From assembly GCA_017547165.1 (NCBI GenBank), contig JAFYQK010000012.1:1-64000 (forward strand): DNA of 64,000 bases, read 5' to 3'. Below are positions 1-8,202 of this stretch, in pieces. Each line of letters opens with the position of its first letter. Position 1 is the first letter of the stretch. This stretch comes from Bacteroidaceae bacterium (GTDB taxonomy: Bacteria > Bacteroidota > Bacteroidia > Bacteroidales > Bacteroidaceae). The translations under genes were made by a program, and so were the position numbers. The notes under the pieces are model-generated. The model ran no database searches. It was not told the DNA's origin and worked only from the letters and a program-made list of their open reading frames with translations.

Positions 1-117
1 AACCTTCTTAGGAAAAGAGTCAACCTCTCCAGTGAAAGTAGTAAACTGTACTCAGACGAAACAGTCAACCAAATCCGTATGGATAAGCAAGTGTTAAAAA
101 ACAGGGCCTAAAAAGAG
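1..117. other. left-edge sequence with three short repeats
   Basis: No gene is visible here. The octamer AGTCAACC occurs at 18-25, 63-70 and 116-123, and the longer AAAAGAGTCAACC is present twice (13-25 and 111-123). The stretch lies directly behind the broken end of the transposase, so it may be scar sequence from a rearrangement. What lies left of base 1 is unknown. Confidence 0.4.
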
Positions 118-816
118 TCAACCATTTTCAGGAAAAGACAGTTTAACGAATTTGTGTTCATATAAAGTATGGATTTTACAATATCCTTTCCATTCGTCAG
201 TATATACCTTTGAAGATTTATCTACTACTCTTATAATTGAGGATGTCAATGTTTCCGATTTTGCATTTTCAATAATATGTGAAACGATTTTACCTTTACG
301 TTCTATCATTCCTATTACAGGAATTTTTGATTTTGTACTACGACCTTGAGTCCCTTGTTTATTGGGTTTTATATTCTTGTTTCTTTCTTTACCTCCAATA
401 TAAGTTTCATCAACTTCAACTATATTGAATAACTTATGTTGATTTTCTATCTCAAAACACTTTCTAATACGTTGTAACATAAACCAACCGGTCTTTTGAG
501 TAACATTTATATCCCGTGACAATTGTAATGAAGATATACCTTTCTTATGAGAAGTAATTAACCAAATTGCAATAAACCATTTTTGTAATGGTATTTTGGT
601 ATTCTCAAATATTGTTTTTGTCTTAACATTAAACATCTTATTAGTATTCTTACAATAATATCCTTTAGAACACTTATAAACTTTAGATTCTGAATCGAAT
701 GGAGAAATCACATTCCCATTCCATCTAATATGTTCCAAATACTCCAAACATTTTTCTTCCGAAGTAAATGTCTGTATCAATTCAAACATTGAATTAAACT
801 TACTCAATCCTATCAT
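118..816 (-). pseudogene. IS1595-family transposase, 3'-truncated remnant
   Basis: The 232-residue product matches the ISXO2-like transposases of the IS1595 family. It keeps the stretch before the catalytic core (TIFENTKIPLQKWF, then KKGISSLQLSRDINVTQKT) and the first acidic motif EVDETYIGGK, followed by the second acidic region VYTDEWKGY. The family normally continues from YEHKFVNHS into an HTNxIExFW block carrying the last catalytic Glu. Here it diverges after YEHKFVK and stops a few codons later, so the third acid is missing. The usual N-terminal CPxC zinc knuckle is also poorly preserved. It is probably inactive. It starts at an ATG and stands alone in an AT-rich patch. Confidence 0.75.
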
Positions 817-995
817 TTTGTTGTCTTTTTGTACACCTAAAATTAATAAAAACTTTTGAAATAACCAAATATTTTTGTGATTTATTTTAATGATAATTAA
901 CGTTTTATGACTAAACTTTTAGGTGAGATTTCTTATATATATGTATGAAAAACATAATATATAATCACTCTCCTCCTTATCCGTATTTACAAAAA

Positions 996-1024
996 ATAGA
1001 TACGGTCTCACACTCCGTATCTAT
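996..1024. repeat. 10-bp perfect inverted repeat (hairpin)
   Basis: ATAGATACGG at 996-1005 pairs perfectly with CCGTATCTAT at 1015-1024 across a 9-base loop. There is no T-run on either side, so it is unlikely to be a simple terminator. It could be a protein-binding palindrome or an RNA hairpin. Confidence 0.6.
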
Positions 1025-1111
1025 TCAAGATTGTTAACATTAGTATTAACCTTAATTTTGATAAATAAATCAAAATTTATAATGAATAAAAAAAATTAAG
1101 ATGAATACTTC

Positions 1112-1231
1112 ATGAAAAATATTCGTAAACATCTAAATATCAAGAATACGTTGGATGTAATCATTCGATTTTCTATTAAAGTATCTATTCGTTTTGACAT
1201 AGTTGAACTTTTAATGAAATTATTTGAATGA
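1112..1231 (+). CDS. possible 39-residue microprotein
   Basis: An ATG at 1112 opens a 39-codon frame ending in TGA at 1229-1231. The product begins MKNIRKHLNIKN and continues with a hydrophobic and basic stretch (VIIRFSIKVSIRF) ending in KLFE. The frame is followed after about 90 bases by a good plus-strand terminator. No clear -7 box precedes it. In such AT-rich DNA a frame of this length may arise by chance, so it is only a candidate. Confidence 0.15.
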   Translation: MKNIRKHLNIKNTLDVIIRFSIKVSIRFDIVELLMKLFE

Positions 1232-1317
1232 TATGATTAGTAATCTTAATTGATTACAAACGGTTTGGATACAACTGAAAGGTTGTGTGATAGTTACTCA
1301 TTATGAGGTGTACGATT

Positions 1318-1350
1318 AAGAGAAGTGTCACAACCACTTCTCTTTTTATT
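1318..1350 (+). terminator. intrinsic terminator
   Basis: AAGAGAAGTG at 1318-1327 pairs with CACTTCTCTT at 1335-1344 over a 7-base loop and runs into TTTTATT. The better T-run is on the plus strand, so it may end a plus-strand transcript from the gap to its left. It also abuts the stop codon of the minus-strand gene at 1349 and may serve both sides. Confidence 0.65.
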
Positions 1351-2020
1351 ACCCAATCATTCGTTTAAGATAATCTACTAAAGATACTATTTTAGATTCT
1401 AATATTTTAGTTTTCAAATCTATTATAGATTCATTCCATTCTTCTGGATATACTTTGTTTCCATTATCGTCTATATAATATTTTCCTCCACGTTTTCCCA
1501 CATGTTTTACTTTCTTAATTTTCCTTCCCGTATCTGGATCAGTGACTTCTTCTTGAGTTTCTTTTTCGTCTTCCGAATCGTCTTTTAATTTAACATCATC
1601 TTCTTTATATACTGTTTCAAGGTCGTCAAGTAATGATTTATCACAGTCTTTAAGTGGTTTAATTCCTTTTTCTTCAAGTTCTTTCTTTAATTCAGTAGAA
1701 TGAATGTTTCTTCTAACTTTCATTATCTTCTCACCACTTTTAGTAGTTTCTACTGTATAAAATACTACATAATGACTCATTTTATCAACATACATTTTAT
1801 GACTATCTGAACTATATTCAAATTCTTTAGGAAAAATAGAATCTTTAGGGGTTTTGATTTTCTCTAAATTATCCTTGAGATTCTTTTTAAATGACTTATT
1901 AATCCCTTTTAATTCATAAGATTGATATTTATGTCCATCTGATTTATTTAATCTTTGAACGTAGTCATTGTGTTTTCTAAAATCTTCTTTGGTTTCACTG
2001 GTAAATATAACTTTCATCAA
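1349..2020 (-). CDS. unrecognised protein, possible RelE/ParE-like N-terminus
   Basis: I do not recognise this 223-residue lysine-rich protein. Its first 115 residues hold helices followed by a strand pattern HYVVFYTVE then IMKVRRNIHS, loosely like the last strands of RelE/ParE-type toxins. Residues near 130-165 are acidic and low-complexity. The C-terminus carries HVGKRGGKYYIDDNGNKVY, a Gly-rich motif I associate with assorted phage and mobile-element proteins. The ATG overlaps the stop of the 127-residue gene upstream (ATGA), so the two are cotranscribed and probably work together. The toxin idea is inference only; a phage-derived structural or regulatory role is equally possible. Confidence 0.7.
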   Translation of the reverse strand: MMKVIFTSETKEDFRKHNDYVQRLNKSDGHKYQSYELKGINKSFKKNLKDNLEKIKTPKDSIFPKEFEYSSDSHKMYVDKMSHYVVFYTVETTKSGEKIMKVRRNIHSTELKKELEEKGIKPLKDCDKSLLDDLETVYKEDDVKLKDDSEDEKETQEEVTDPDTGRKIKKVKHVGKRGGKYYIDDNGNKVYPEEWNESIIDLKTKILESKIVSLVDYLKRMIG

Positions 2021-2400
2021 TCCAACAACATATTTTTAATCTCTTCAATATCAATACCCTCATAAATAATTCTACCTTCTCTTATATCGTTAAGATAATC
2101 CTCATTCTCGTAAAGATATTTTATTACACCTTGTTCTTTTAATTTCTCTGAAATTTCAAAATTGATGTTGTCGTTGTAAATAATTTCATCAATCTCTTCA
2201 CAAGTATATCCACCACCAAGAGATTCAAATAAGGTTTCTTGTTCCTCTGTCATATAATCATATGAACATTCACTCAAAATATCTCTTGTCCAATTATGTT
2301 TCCCAATAGTATTAAGGATATGTTGTGTCATTTCTTCATTATGTGTATGATGAAGTAACTTACAAATACCACGTTCTTGTTCTCTTGTTAATTTTTCCAT
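2017..2400 (-). CDS. unrecognised acidic 127-residue protein
   Basis: The product is acidic and mostly helical by eye, with no signal peptide or membrane segment. It starts MEKLTREQERGICKLLHHTH and has EEIDEIIYNDN in the middle. No known family is evident. It is the first gene of a two-gene unit, with its TGA overlapping the ATG of the next gene by four bases, the arrangement typical of translationally coupled partners. No TAnnTTTG box was found upstream on the minus strand. Base composition matches the AT-rich accessory patch rather than the housekeeping genes to the right, which fits acquisition by transfer. Confidence 0.65.
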   Translation of the reverse strand: MEKLTREQERGICKLLHHTHNEEMTQHILNTIGKHNWTRDILSECSYDYMTEEQETLFESLGGGYTCEEIDEIIYNDNINFEISEKLKEQGVIKYLYENEDYLNDIREGRIIYEGIDIEEIKNMLLD

Positions 2401-2552
2401 AATAATTATCTTTATAAGTTTGAATGTATAAATATAATAACAATAATTGAGAAATTTTCGTATCTTTGTGGAAAAATAAAAGTATCGATGATTTTTTTGA
2501 GACTTTTTGAATTACTGTAAAGTAATATATAATTACCATTTTTATTTATTGT

Positions 2553-2587
2553 TTTGCCATGATTCTGCATATTTTTTTATAATTTTG
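2553..2587 (+). promoter_or_regulatory. promoter of pheT
   Basis: TTTG at 2553-2556 and TAATTTTG at 2580-2587 form a Bacteroidota-type promoter with a slightly long 23-base spacer, about 40 bases before the ATG of pheT. A second TATCTTTG box lies at 2461-2468 and could drive a longer leader. Confidence 0.55.
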
Positions 2588-2628
2588 CACATTGAATAGT
2601 TAGACTACATTATATATATATTAGCGAT

Positions 2629-5142
2629 ATGAATATATCTTATAAATGGCTTCGCGAATACGTTGATTTCAATCTTACGGCAGATGAGATTGCCGTGGCG
2701 CTAACAAGCATTGGTTTAGAGGTTGGAAGCGTTGAGGAGGTGCAGAGTATCAAGGGTGGTTTGGAAGGACTTTGGACTGGCCATATTCTTGCATGTGATG
2801 AGCATCCTAATAGTGATCACATGCATGTATGTATGGTTGATGTTGGACAGGAGAATCCTCTTCAAATCGTTTGTGGTGCTCCTAACGTAGCAGCTGGACA
2901 AAAGGTTATTGTTGCCGTTGTAGGCACAAAATTATATGATGGTGACAACGAATTTGTTATAAAGCGAAGCAAACTGCGTGGTGTTGAAAGTCTTGGCATG
3001 ATTTGTGCTGAGGACGAAATAGGTGTAGGTACTAGCCATGATGGAATTATAGTATTGCCAGAAGATACTGAAATAGGTATTCCTGCTAAACAATATTATA
3101 ATCTTGAGAGCGACTACTTGATAGAGGTTGACATAACTCCTAACCGTGCAGATGCATGTAGCCATTGGGGTGTTGCCCGTGATTTGTATGCTTGGCTTGT
3201 GCAGAATGGTTATGAAACTTCTCTGCATCGTCCTTCTTGTGACGATTTTAAAGTTGATGATTTGCAATTGACCATTCCTGTTACTGTTGAAGCAACCGAG
3301 GCATGTCCACGTTATTGTGCACTGACTTTGACAGGTTGCGAGGTGAAAGAAAGTCCCGAATGGTTGCAAGATCGTCTTCGTATCATTGGTTTACGTCCAA
3401 TCAACAACATCGTTGATATCACGAATTATATCATGATGGCTTATGGTCAGCCTTTGCATTGTTTTGATGCAGATATGATAGAGGGTGGACTGGTTGTTGT
3501 AAAAACAATGCCCGAAGGAACTCCATTTGTTACACTTGATGGAGTTGAACATAAGTTAAGTGAGCGTGATTTGGCTATTTGCAATGCTAAGGAACCTATG
3601 TGTATTGCTGGTGTGTTTGGTGGAAAAGGTAGTGGCACCTACGATACTACATGCAACGTATTATTAGAGAGTGCTTACTTTAATCCAACGTGGATAAGAA
3701 AAAGTTCTCGCAGGCATGCTCTTCAGACTGATGCAAGCTTCCGCTTTGAGCGTGGCATAGACCCTAATGGACAGATTTATGCTTTGAAGCAAGCTGCCAT
3801 TATGGCTAAAGAGTTGGCTGGTGCAAAGGTTAGCATGGAAATTGTCGATGTATGTGCTTTTGAGTCAAAACCCTTTGAGATTGAATTAAAATATTCGTAT
3901 GTAAATTCATTGATTGGCAAGGATATACCTGTTAATGTTGTAAAGAGTATTGTTACCAGTCTTGAAATGGAGATTCTTAAGGAAGATTCAGATGGGGTGC
4001 TTCTTGCCGTGCCTGCATATCGCGTAGATGTACAGCGTCCTTGTGATGTAGTGGAAGATATTTTGCGTATATATGGCTATAATAACATTGAGATTCCAAC
4101 CACGGTAAAATCAAGTCTCTCTGTTAAGGGTGATGCAGATAAGAGTCATAAACTACAGAATCTTGTTGCAGAGCAATTGGTTGGATGTGGTTTCCATGAG
4201 ATATTGAACAATAGTCTTCAAAAGAGCAGTTATTATCAGTCAAACATCCAACAGACATATAAGGATGAAAATTGTGTTCGTTTGTTGAATCCGCTCTCAC
4301 AGGATTTGAGTGTATTGCGTCAAAGTTTGCTGTTTGGTGGTCTTGAAAGTATTGCACGCAACACTGCTTATCGCATGCCAGATCAACTTATGTTCGAGTT
4401 TGGTAATTGCTACAGATTTGATGAGTCTCACAAGTGCCAGGATATCATTCCTGGAGTTTCCGATAGTAGAGATCCTGAAGTTATCAAGCATGTTCTTGAT
4501 GCGTATTCCGAGGATATGCATATGGGTTTGTGGGTTACTGGTAAACGTGTTTCTGGCAGTTGGGGACATCCTAACGAGGATAGTTGTTTTGCAGAACTAA
4601 AAGCATATGTAATGAACGTTCTCTCACGCTTAGGAGTTACAATGGGTATGCTTGTGTTTGCTGATGGATCAGAGGATATATTTGATAAGAGTATAGAGAT
4701 TCGTAATCGCGGTGGCAAAACTTTGGTTAAGATGGGTATTGTAAGCTACAGAATTCTTAAGGCATTTGACATTGAGAATCCTGTTTACTTTGCTGATTTA
4801 AATTGGCACTTGTTGATGAAGGCTATTCGCAATCAGAGCGTTAAATTTGCAGAAATTAGCAAATTCCCTGCAGTAAGCCGTGATTTGGCATTGCTTATTG
4901 ATAAAAATGTAGAGTTTGCAAGCATTGAACAAATTGCATATCAAACAGAGAAGAAGTTCCTTAAGACTGTTACTTTGTTTGATGTTTATGAAGGTAAGAA
5001 CTTGCCAGTTGGAAAGAAATCTTATGCTGTGAACTTCATTCTGCAAGATACGGAGAAGACTATGAGCGAGAAGGCGATTGATGCCATTATGCAGAAACTT
5101 ATCCTACAATTAACAAAGCAATTAGGTGCAGAGCTTCGTTAA
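2629..5142 (+). CDS. pheT: phenylalanine-tRNA ligase beta subunit
   Basis: This is the 837-residue beta chain of the cytosolic alpha2-beta2 enzyme that charges tRNA-Phe. The N-terminus MNISYKWLREYVDF is characteristic. An EMAPII-like tRNA-binding domain spans about residues 40-150, followed by the B3/B4 editing module, the B5 domain and the catalytic-like core. The C-terminal anticodon-binding FDX-ACB domain begins near residue 740 (FAEISKFPAVSRDLALLID). The length is usual for the phylum. pheS is not in the window, which is normal for Bacteroidota, where the two genes are often apart. yebC follows after 53 bases and may be cotranscribed. Confidence 0.97.
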   Translation: MNISYKWLREYVDFNLTADEIAVALTSIGLEVGSVEEVQSIKGGLEGLWTGHILACDEHPNSDHMHVCMVDVGQENPLQIVCGAPNVAAGQKVIVAVVGTKLYDGDNEFVIKRSKLRGVESLGMICAEDEIGVGTSHDGIIVLPEDTEIGIPAKQYYNLESDYLIEVDITPNRADACSHWGVARDLYAWLVQNGYETSLHRPSCDDFKVDDLQLTIPVTVEATEACPRYCALTLTGCEVKESPEWLQDRLRIIGLRPINNIVDITNYIMMAYGQPLHCFDADMIEGGLVVVKTMPEGTPFVTLDGVEHKLSERDLAICNAKEPMCIAGVFGGKGSGTYDTTCNVLLESAYFNPTWIRKSSRRHALQTDASFRFERGIDPNGQIYALKQAAIMAKELAGAKVSMEIVDVCAFESKPFEIELKYSYVNSLIGKDIPVNVVKSIVTSLEMEILKEDSDGVLLAVPAYRVDVQRPCDVVEDILRIYGYNNIEIPTTVKSSLSVKGDADKSHKLQNLVAEQLVGCGFHEILNNSLQKSSYYQSNIQQTYKDENCVRLLNPLSQDLSVLRQSLLFGGLESIARNTAYRMPDQLMFEFGNCYRFDESHKCQDIIPGVSDSRDPEVIKHVLDAYSEDMHMGLWVTGKRVSGSWGHPNEDSCFAELKAYVMNVLSRLGVTMGMLVFADGSEDIFDKSIEIRNRGGKTLVKMGIVSYRILKAFDIENPVYFADLNWHLLMKAIRNQSVKFAEISKFPAVSRDLALLIDKNVEFASIEQIAYQTEKKFLKTVTLFDVYEGKNLPVGKKSYAVNFILQDTEKTMSEKAIDAIMQKLILQLTKQLGAELR

Positions 5143-5195
5143 ATCAAATACTAATCAAAAACAATTATAATTGGCAATTAAAATTTAAAGATATT

Positions 5196-5936
5196 ATGGG
5201 ACGCGCATTTGAATACCGTAAAGCAGCAAAGATGAAAAGATGGGGCCATATGGCAAAAACTTTTACTCGTCTTGGCAAACAAATTGCTATAGCAGTAAAA
5301 GCCGGTGGTCCAGAACCAGAAAACAACCCAACCCTTCGTTCTGTTATAGCCGTTTGTAAGCGTGAGAACATGCCAAAAGATAACATCGAACGTGCTATCA
5401 AGAATGCAATGGGTAAGGATCAAAGTGAATATAAGAGTGTTACATACGAGGGATATGGTCCTCATGGTGTAGCAGTTTTTGTTGACACTTTGACAGATAA
5501 CACTACTAGAACTGTAGCTGATGTCCGCTCTATTTTCAATAAGTTCAGCGGTAATATGGGCACAACTGGTTCGCTTTCTTTCCTATTTGACCATAAGTGT
5601 GTATTCACTTTTAAAAAGAGTGATGACATGGATATGGATGACTTCATTCTTGAAATGATTGATTTCGGAGTAGAGGAGGAGTACGATGAGGAGTACGATG
5701 AGGAGAAGGATGAAACAACGATCACCATATATGGTGAACCTACCAGTTATAGCGAAATTCAGAAGGCTCTTGAGGCAAAGGGTTTTGAAGAGGTCGGTGG
5801 TGAGTTCTCATATTTTCCTAACGATCTAAAGGAAGTTACTCCCGAGCAACGCGAAGTAATCAATAAAATGGTTGAAAAGATGGAAGAGTTTGACGATGTA
5901 CAAACTGTTTATACTAACATGAAACCTGAAGAATAA
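5196..5936 (+). CDS. yebC: YebC/PmpR-family protein
   Basis: The 246-residue product starts MGRAFEYRKAAKMKRW, the conserved N-terminus of the YebC/TACO1 family, and keeps GGPEPENNPTLR and NMPKDNIERAIK. Family members act in the cytoplasm as transcriptional regulators or, as recent work on the family shows, as ribosome-associated factors that relieve stalling. Residues about 158-172 are a Glu/Asp/Tyr run encoded by a short tandem DNA repeat (GAGGAGTACGAT units near 5674-5703). The gene follows pheT on the same strand and ends before a strong terminator. Confidence 0.93.
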   Translation: MGRAFEYRKAAKMKRWGHMAKTFTRLGKQIAIAVKAGGPEPENNPTLRSVIAVCKRENMPKDNIERAIKNAMGKDQSEYKSVTYEGYGPHGVAVFVDTLTDNTTRTVADVRSIFNKFSGNMGTTGSLSFLFDHKCVFTFKKSDDMDMDDFILEMIDFGVEEEYDEEYDEEKDETTITIYGEPTSYSEIQKALEAKGFEEVGGEFSYFPNDLKEVTPEQREVINKMVEKMEEFDDVQTVYTNMKPEE

Positions 5937-5967
5937 GCATAGTCTATCTTTTTGAAATATAACCTAT

Positions 5968-6016
5968 ATCACAAGCCTATGTGTACATTATGTATATTTA
6001 TGGCTTGTGATTTTTG
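5968..6016 (+). terminator. terminator after yebC
   Basis: ATCACAAGCC at 5968-5977 pairs perfectly with GGCTTGTGAT at 6002-6011 across a 24-base loop and is followed by TTTTTG. Confidence 0.75.
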
Positions 6017-6029
6017 TAATTAGATTAAA

Positions 6030-6434
6030 ATGAAGTGTATTTTCTTTAGTACCTTGTTTTTACTAACTATATCTACAATTTCTTGCCTGCATGAAAATAT
6101 TCATGAAAGAATAGCTCGTCAAACATCTGATTTCTGTAGAGCGTCATGCCCTAAGCAAATGGACAATTATACTGTTTTGGATAGTATGGTTTATAATCCA
6201 TCAGAAACCACAATGTCATATTATTATTCCGTAAGTGAAAAGTTAGATAATGATTCTGTTTACAATGACATATTTATAAATGTTTTCTATACAGATCTAC
6301 TAAATAATCTAAATGACAATATAGGTTTAATTGAATTGAAGAAAAATAATGTTCATTTTAGATATATTTACTATTCTTCTACATCAAAGAAAATATATAT
6401 GAATTTTATGTTTAAACCAGAGGATTATAAATAA
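6030..6434 (+). CDS. small putative lipoprotein, unrecognised
   Basis: The 134-residue product begins with a short basic start, a hydrophobic stretch (IFFSTLFLLTISTI) and SC at residues 18-19, a lipobox-like site, so it is probably a surface or periplasmic lipoprotein. The remainder has many Asn, Tyr and Ser residues and hydrophobic strands such as YNDIFINVFYTDLL and VHFRYIYYSSTSKKIYMNF, suggesting a small beta-rich fold. No family is recognised. It stands alone between the yebC terminator and the next promoter, and is more AT-rich than its neighbours, which may mean it is lineage-specific. Confidence 0.65.
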   Translation: MKCIFFSTLFLLTISTISCLHENIHERIARQTSDFCRASCPKQMDNYTVLDSMVYNPSETTMSYYYSVSEKLDNDSVYNDIFINVFYTDLLNNLNDNIGLIELKKNNVHFRYIYYSSTSKKIYMNFMFKPEDYK

Positions 6435-6513
6435 GTTAGACAAGAGAATTACTTAAAATTATCCTTAAGTTATATATTTTTATGCTTTATAACATAAATA
6501 AATACTATTTTCC

Positions 6514-6544
6514 TTGTTAGTTTAGTGAAATAGTCATAACTTTG
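6514..6544 (+). promoter_or_regulatory. promoter of winged-helix gene
   Basis: TTG at 6514-6516, a 20-base spacer and TAACTTTG at 6537-6544 fit the Bacteroidota consensus well. The start codon at 6600 lies about 50 bases downstream of the predicted transcript start. Confidence 0.75.
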
Positions 6545-6599
6545 CACAAACGAATGTTAATGTTCGTATATTAGGTACAAAAATAAAAAAGGTAAGAAA

Positions 6600-6800
6600 A
6601 TGATTGAGAAGATTGGTAGCGTTGCAGGTGCAGTTTGGACAGCACTCAACGAGAATGGCGCAATGAACGCTAAGGACCTCAAGAAGGTTTGCAAGATTAA
6701 GACTGATAAGGACTTGTACTTGGCTATGGGCTGGTTGCTCCGCGAGGACAAGTTAAACGTTGAGGAAGAGGGTAAGGAGATTACTCTTTCTTTGAAGTAA
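6600..6800 (+). CDS. small winged helix-turn-helix protein (DUF2582-like)
   Basis: The 66-residue product (starting MIEKIGSVAGAVWTALNENG, ending EGKEITLSLK) matches the small winged-helix family called DUF2582, common in Bacteroidota. These are stand-alone wHTH folds of unknown target. The codon use looks highly biased (many AAG and GAG codons), which suggests strong expression. It is monocistronic, with its own consensus promoter and a strong terminator immediately after the stop. Whether it binds DNA or another partner is not known. Confidence 0.88.
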   Translation: MIEKIGSVAGAVWTALNENGAMNAKDLKKVCKIKTDKDLYLAMGWLLREDKLNVEEEGKEITLSLK

Positions 6801-6824
6801 TCCTCATCAACTAATATTTATTTT

Positions 6825-6859
6825 AGATGTGTCATACAAAATATGACACATCTTTTTTG
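6825..6859 (+). terminator. terminator after winged-helix gene
   Basis: AGATGTGTCATA at 6825-6836 pairs perfectly with TATGACACATCT at 6842-6853 over a 5-base loop and is followed by six T residues. It is one of the strongest terminators in the window. Confidence 0.9.
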
Positions 6860-6875
6860 TTTCAAATACTGAAGG

Positions 6876-7550
6876 ATGATAATTTCTGTTGATTTTGTAA
6901 AATCCAAATTTGATGAATTCAATCAACAAATGTTTGACGGAAAGCTGAGTTCCTTACCAATTAAACTTTCATCGGCCAGAACCTATTTAGGTCAATTAAG
7001 ATTTCGTCGCAAAAGAAAGCTGTTTGGTGGTTGGAAATATTGTGATTTTCAACTGATAATAAGTAATAAGATACAAATAGAAAAGCAAGTTGTAGAGGAT
7101 ACCATTTTGCATGAGATGATTCATTACTCAATCCTATCTAACCAGTTGATGGATTCGTCAAGCCACGGAAAGTTGTTCCGCTCAAAAATGCTTGATTTAA
7201 ACCAACGTTTCAATAGAAATATTTCTATTCGACATAGATTTACTAAAGAAGAACAAGATCGCGACGTAGAGCACCGTTTGCATTATATATGTGTCAGCAA
7301 ATTTATTGATGGTAAGTTGGGAATAACTATAGCTGCTCATGCACGATTACTTTATTTATGGGATGCTTTATTTGCTATTCCCAAAATATCTGAGACCGAT
7401 TGGTTTGTGTCTCATAATCCTTTTTTCAATAGGTTTCCTCGCTCACTGAAACCTAAAGTTTATAAAATAACAGAAAAGGATTTACGAGATAATCTTGCTG
7501 ATGCGTATAGATTACGACGTGTTGGTGATAAAATATATATTATAAAGTAA
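6876..7550 (+). CDS. SprT-like zinc metalloprotease-type protein
   Basis: The 224-residue product holds the metal-binding motif HEMIH at residues 79-83 and a downstream His at 97 (SSSHGKLF), the arrangement of SprT-like proteins. Bacterial SprT has an uncertain role, while the eukaryotic relative SPRTN cleaves DNA-protein crosslinks. A proteolytic function here is inferred from the intact motif. The usual zinc-ribbon C-terminus is not evident; instead the last 90 residues are a basic region with no CxxC pairs. The gene begins 17 bases after a terminator and converges on the FHA gene. Confidence 0.85.
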   Translation: MIISVDFVKSKFDEFNQQMFDGKLSSLPIKLSSARTYLGQLRFRRKRKLFGGWKYCDFQLIISNKIQIEKQVVEDTILHEMIHYSILSNQLMDSSSHGKLFRSKMLDLNQRFNRNISIRHRFTKEEQDRDVEHRLHYICVSKFIDGKLGITIAAHARLLYLWDALFAIPKISETDWFVSHNPFFNRFPRSLKPKVYKITEKDLRDNLADAYRLRRVGDKIYIIK

Positions 7551-7620
7551 ATTGTCTCTGCAATATTCTTGAACTAATAAAGGTTTCAAATGTTACTGAG
7601 ACAATTTATTATTTTATTTT
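7548..7620. terminator. bidirectional terminator
   Basis: TAAATTGTCTC at 7548-7558, overlapping the stop of the SprT-like gene, pairs with GAGACAATTTA at 7598-7608 across a 39-base loop. T-rich sequence follows on both strands, so it can serve both convergent genes. Confidence 0.65.
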
Positions 7621-7629
7621 GAAGAAGAA

Positions 7630-8166
7630 TTATTCGTCTTCTGGTTTTGCCGTGCGTAAAATTAAGGTTGTTGCTCCAATGGTAATAATATCCCCATCGT
7701 TAAGTGTTACTCTTTCATTATCGCGAAGGATGCTATTCATATAGAAAGTGCCAGTATTGGAGGGAGCATCTCTCAAAATATACTGCAATTCATCCCCACG
7801 TTTGTTATGCTGAACGCGTATGATACAATGCTTGGTATCAACACTGGGGTCAACGGTTTCGATGGGAAGATTTATATTTGTTCCCTTTACATAACGTCCT
7901 AAAACATTATCACCCATAGAAAGAGGAAGAACCTGTTTATAGTGGAAAACATTTTCTACAACAACGATACTACCGCACTGATCTTTGTTGGCTTCTTCAT
8001 CAAGAACCTCATTCTTGCGTGTTTCCTTTACTTTGCTTGTACCCATTCGAATAGCAAATTGCTTAGAGCAATCAGGGCATTGGAATACAAGTTGTTGGCC
8101 TGCCTGATATTTTGTTTCGTCAAATGTGATATAGCTATCACATTTTGGGCAACGTACACGCTTCAT
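7630..8166 (-). CDS. zinc-ribbon plus FHA domain protein
   Basis: The 178-residue cytoplasmic protein starts with a zinc ribbon of the MJ0042 type, CPKC at residues 6-9 and CPDC at 30-33. After a polar linker comes a forkhead-associated domain with LGRYVKG, a conserved His before IIRV and SNTGTFYMN. FHA domains bind phosphothreonine peptides. No kinase is encoded nearby, so the partner is unknown. The gene starts 36 bases after the HU/SPOR gene and is probably cotranscribed with it and the helicase. Confidence 0.88.
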   Translation of the reverse strand: MKRVRCPKCDSYITFDETKYQAGQQLVFQCPDCSKQFAIRMGTSKVKETRKNEVLDEEANKDQCGSIVVVENVFHYKQVLPLSMGDNVLGRYVKGTNINLPIETVDPSVDTKHCIIRVQHNKRGDELQYILRDAPSNTGTFYMNSILRDNERVTLNDGDIITIGATTLILRTAKPEDE

Positions 8167-8202
8167 GTTTCTGCAGAATTATATTTGTTGAAATGGCGGA
8201 GA

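Larger units (their letters stand above)
817..1348. other. AT-rich gap with hairpins, no firm gene
   Basis: This 530-base stretch holds no convincing gene. It contains CACCTAAAA at 834-842 with its inverse TTTTAGGTG at 917-925, which could mark an end of the decayed insertion sequence. It also has the perfect hairpin at 996-1024, a possible 39-codon reading frame at 1112-1231, a small ACAAC/GTTGT hairpin near 1270-1287 and a terminator at its right end. Confidence 0.5.
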
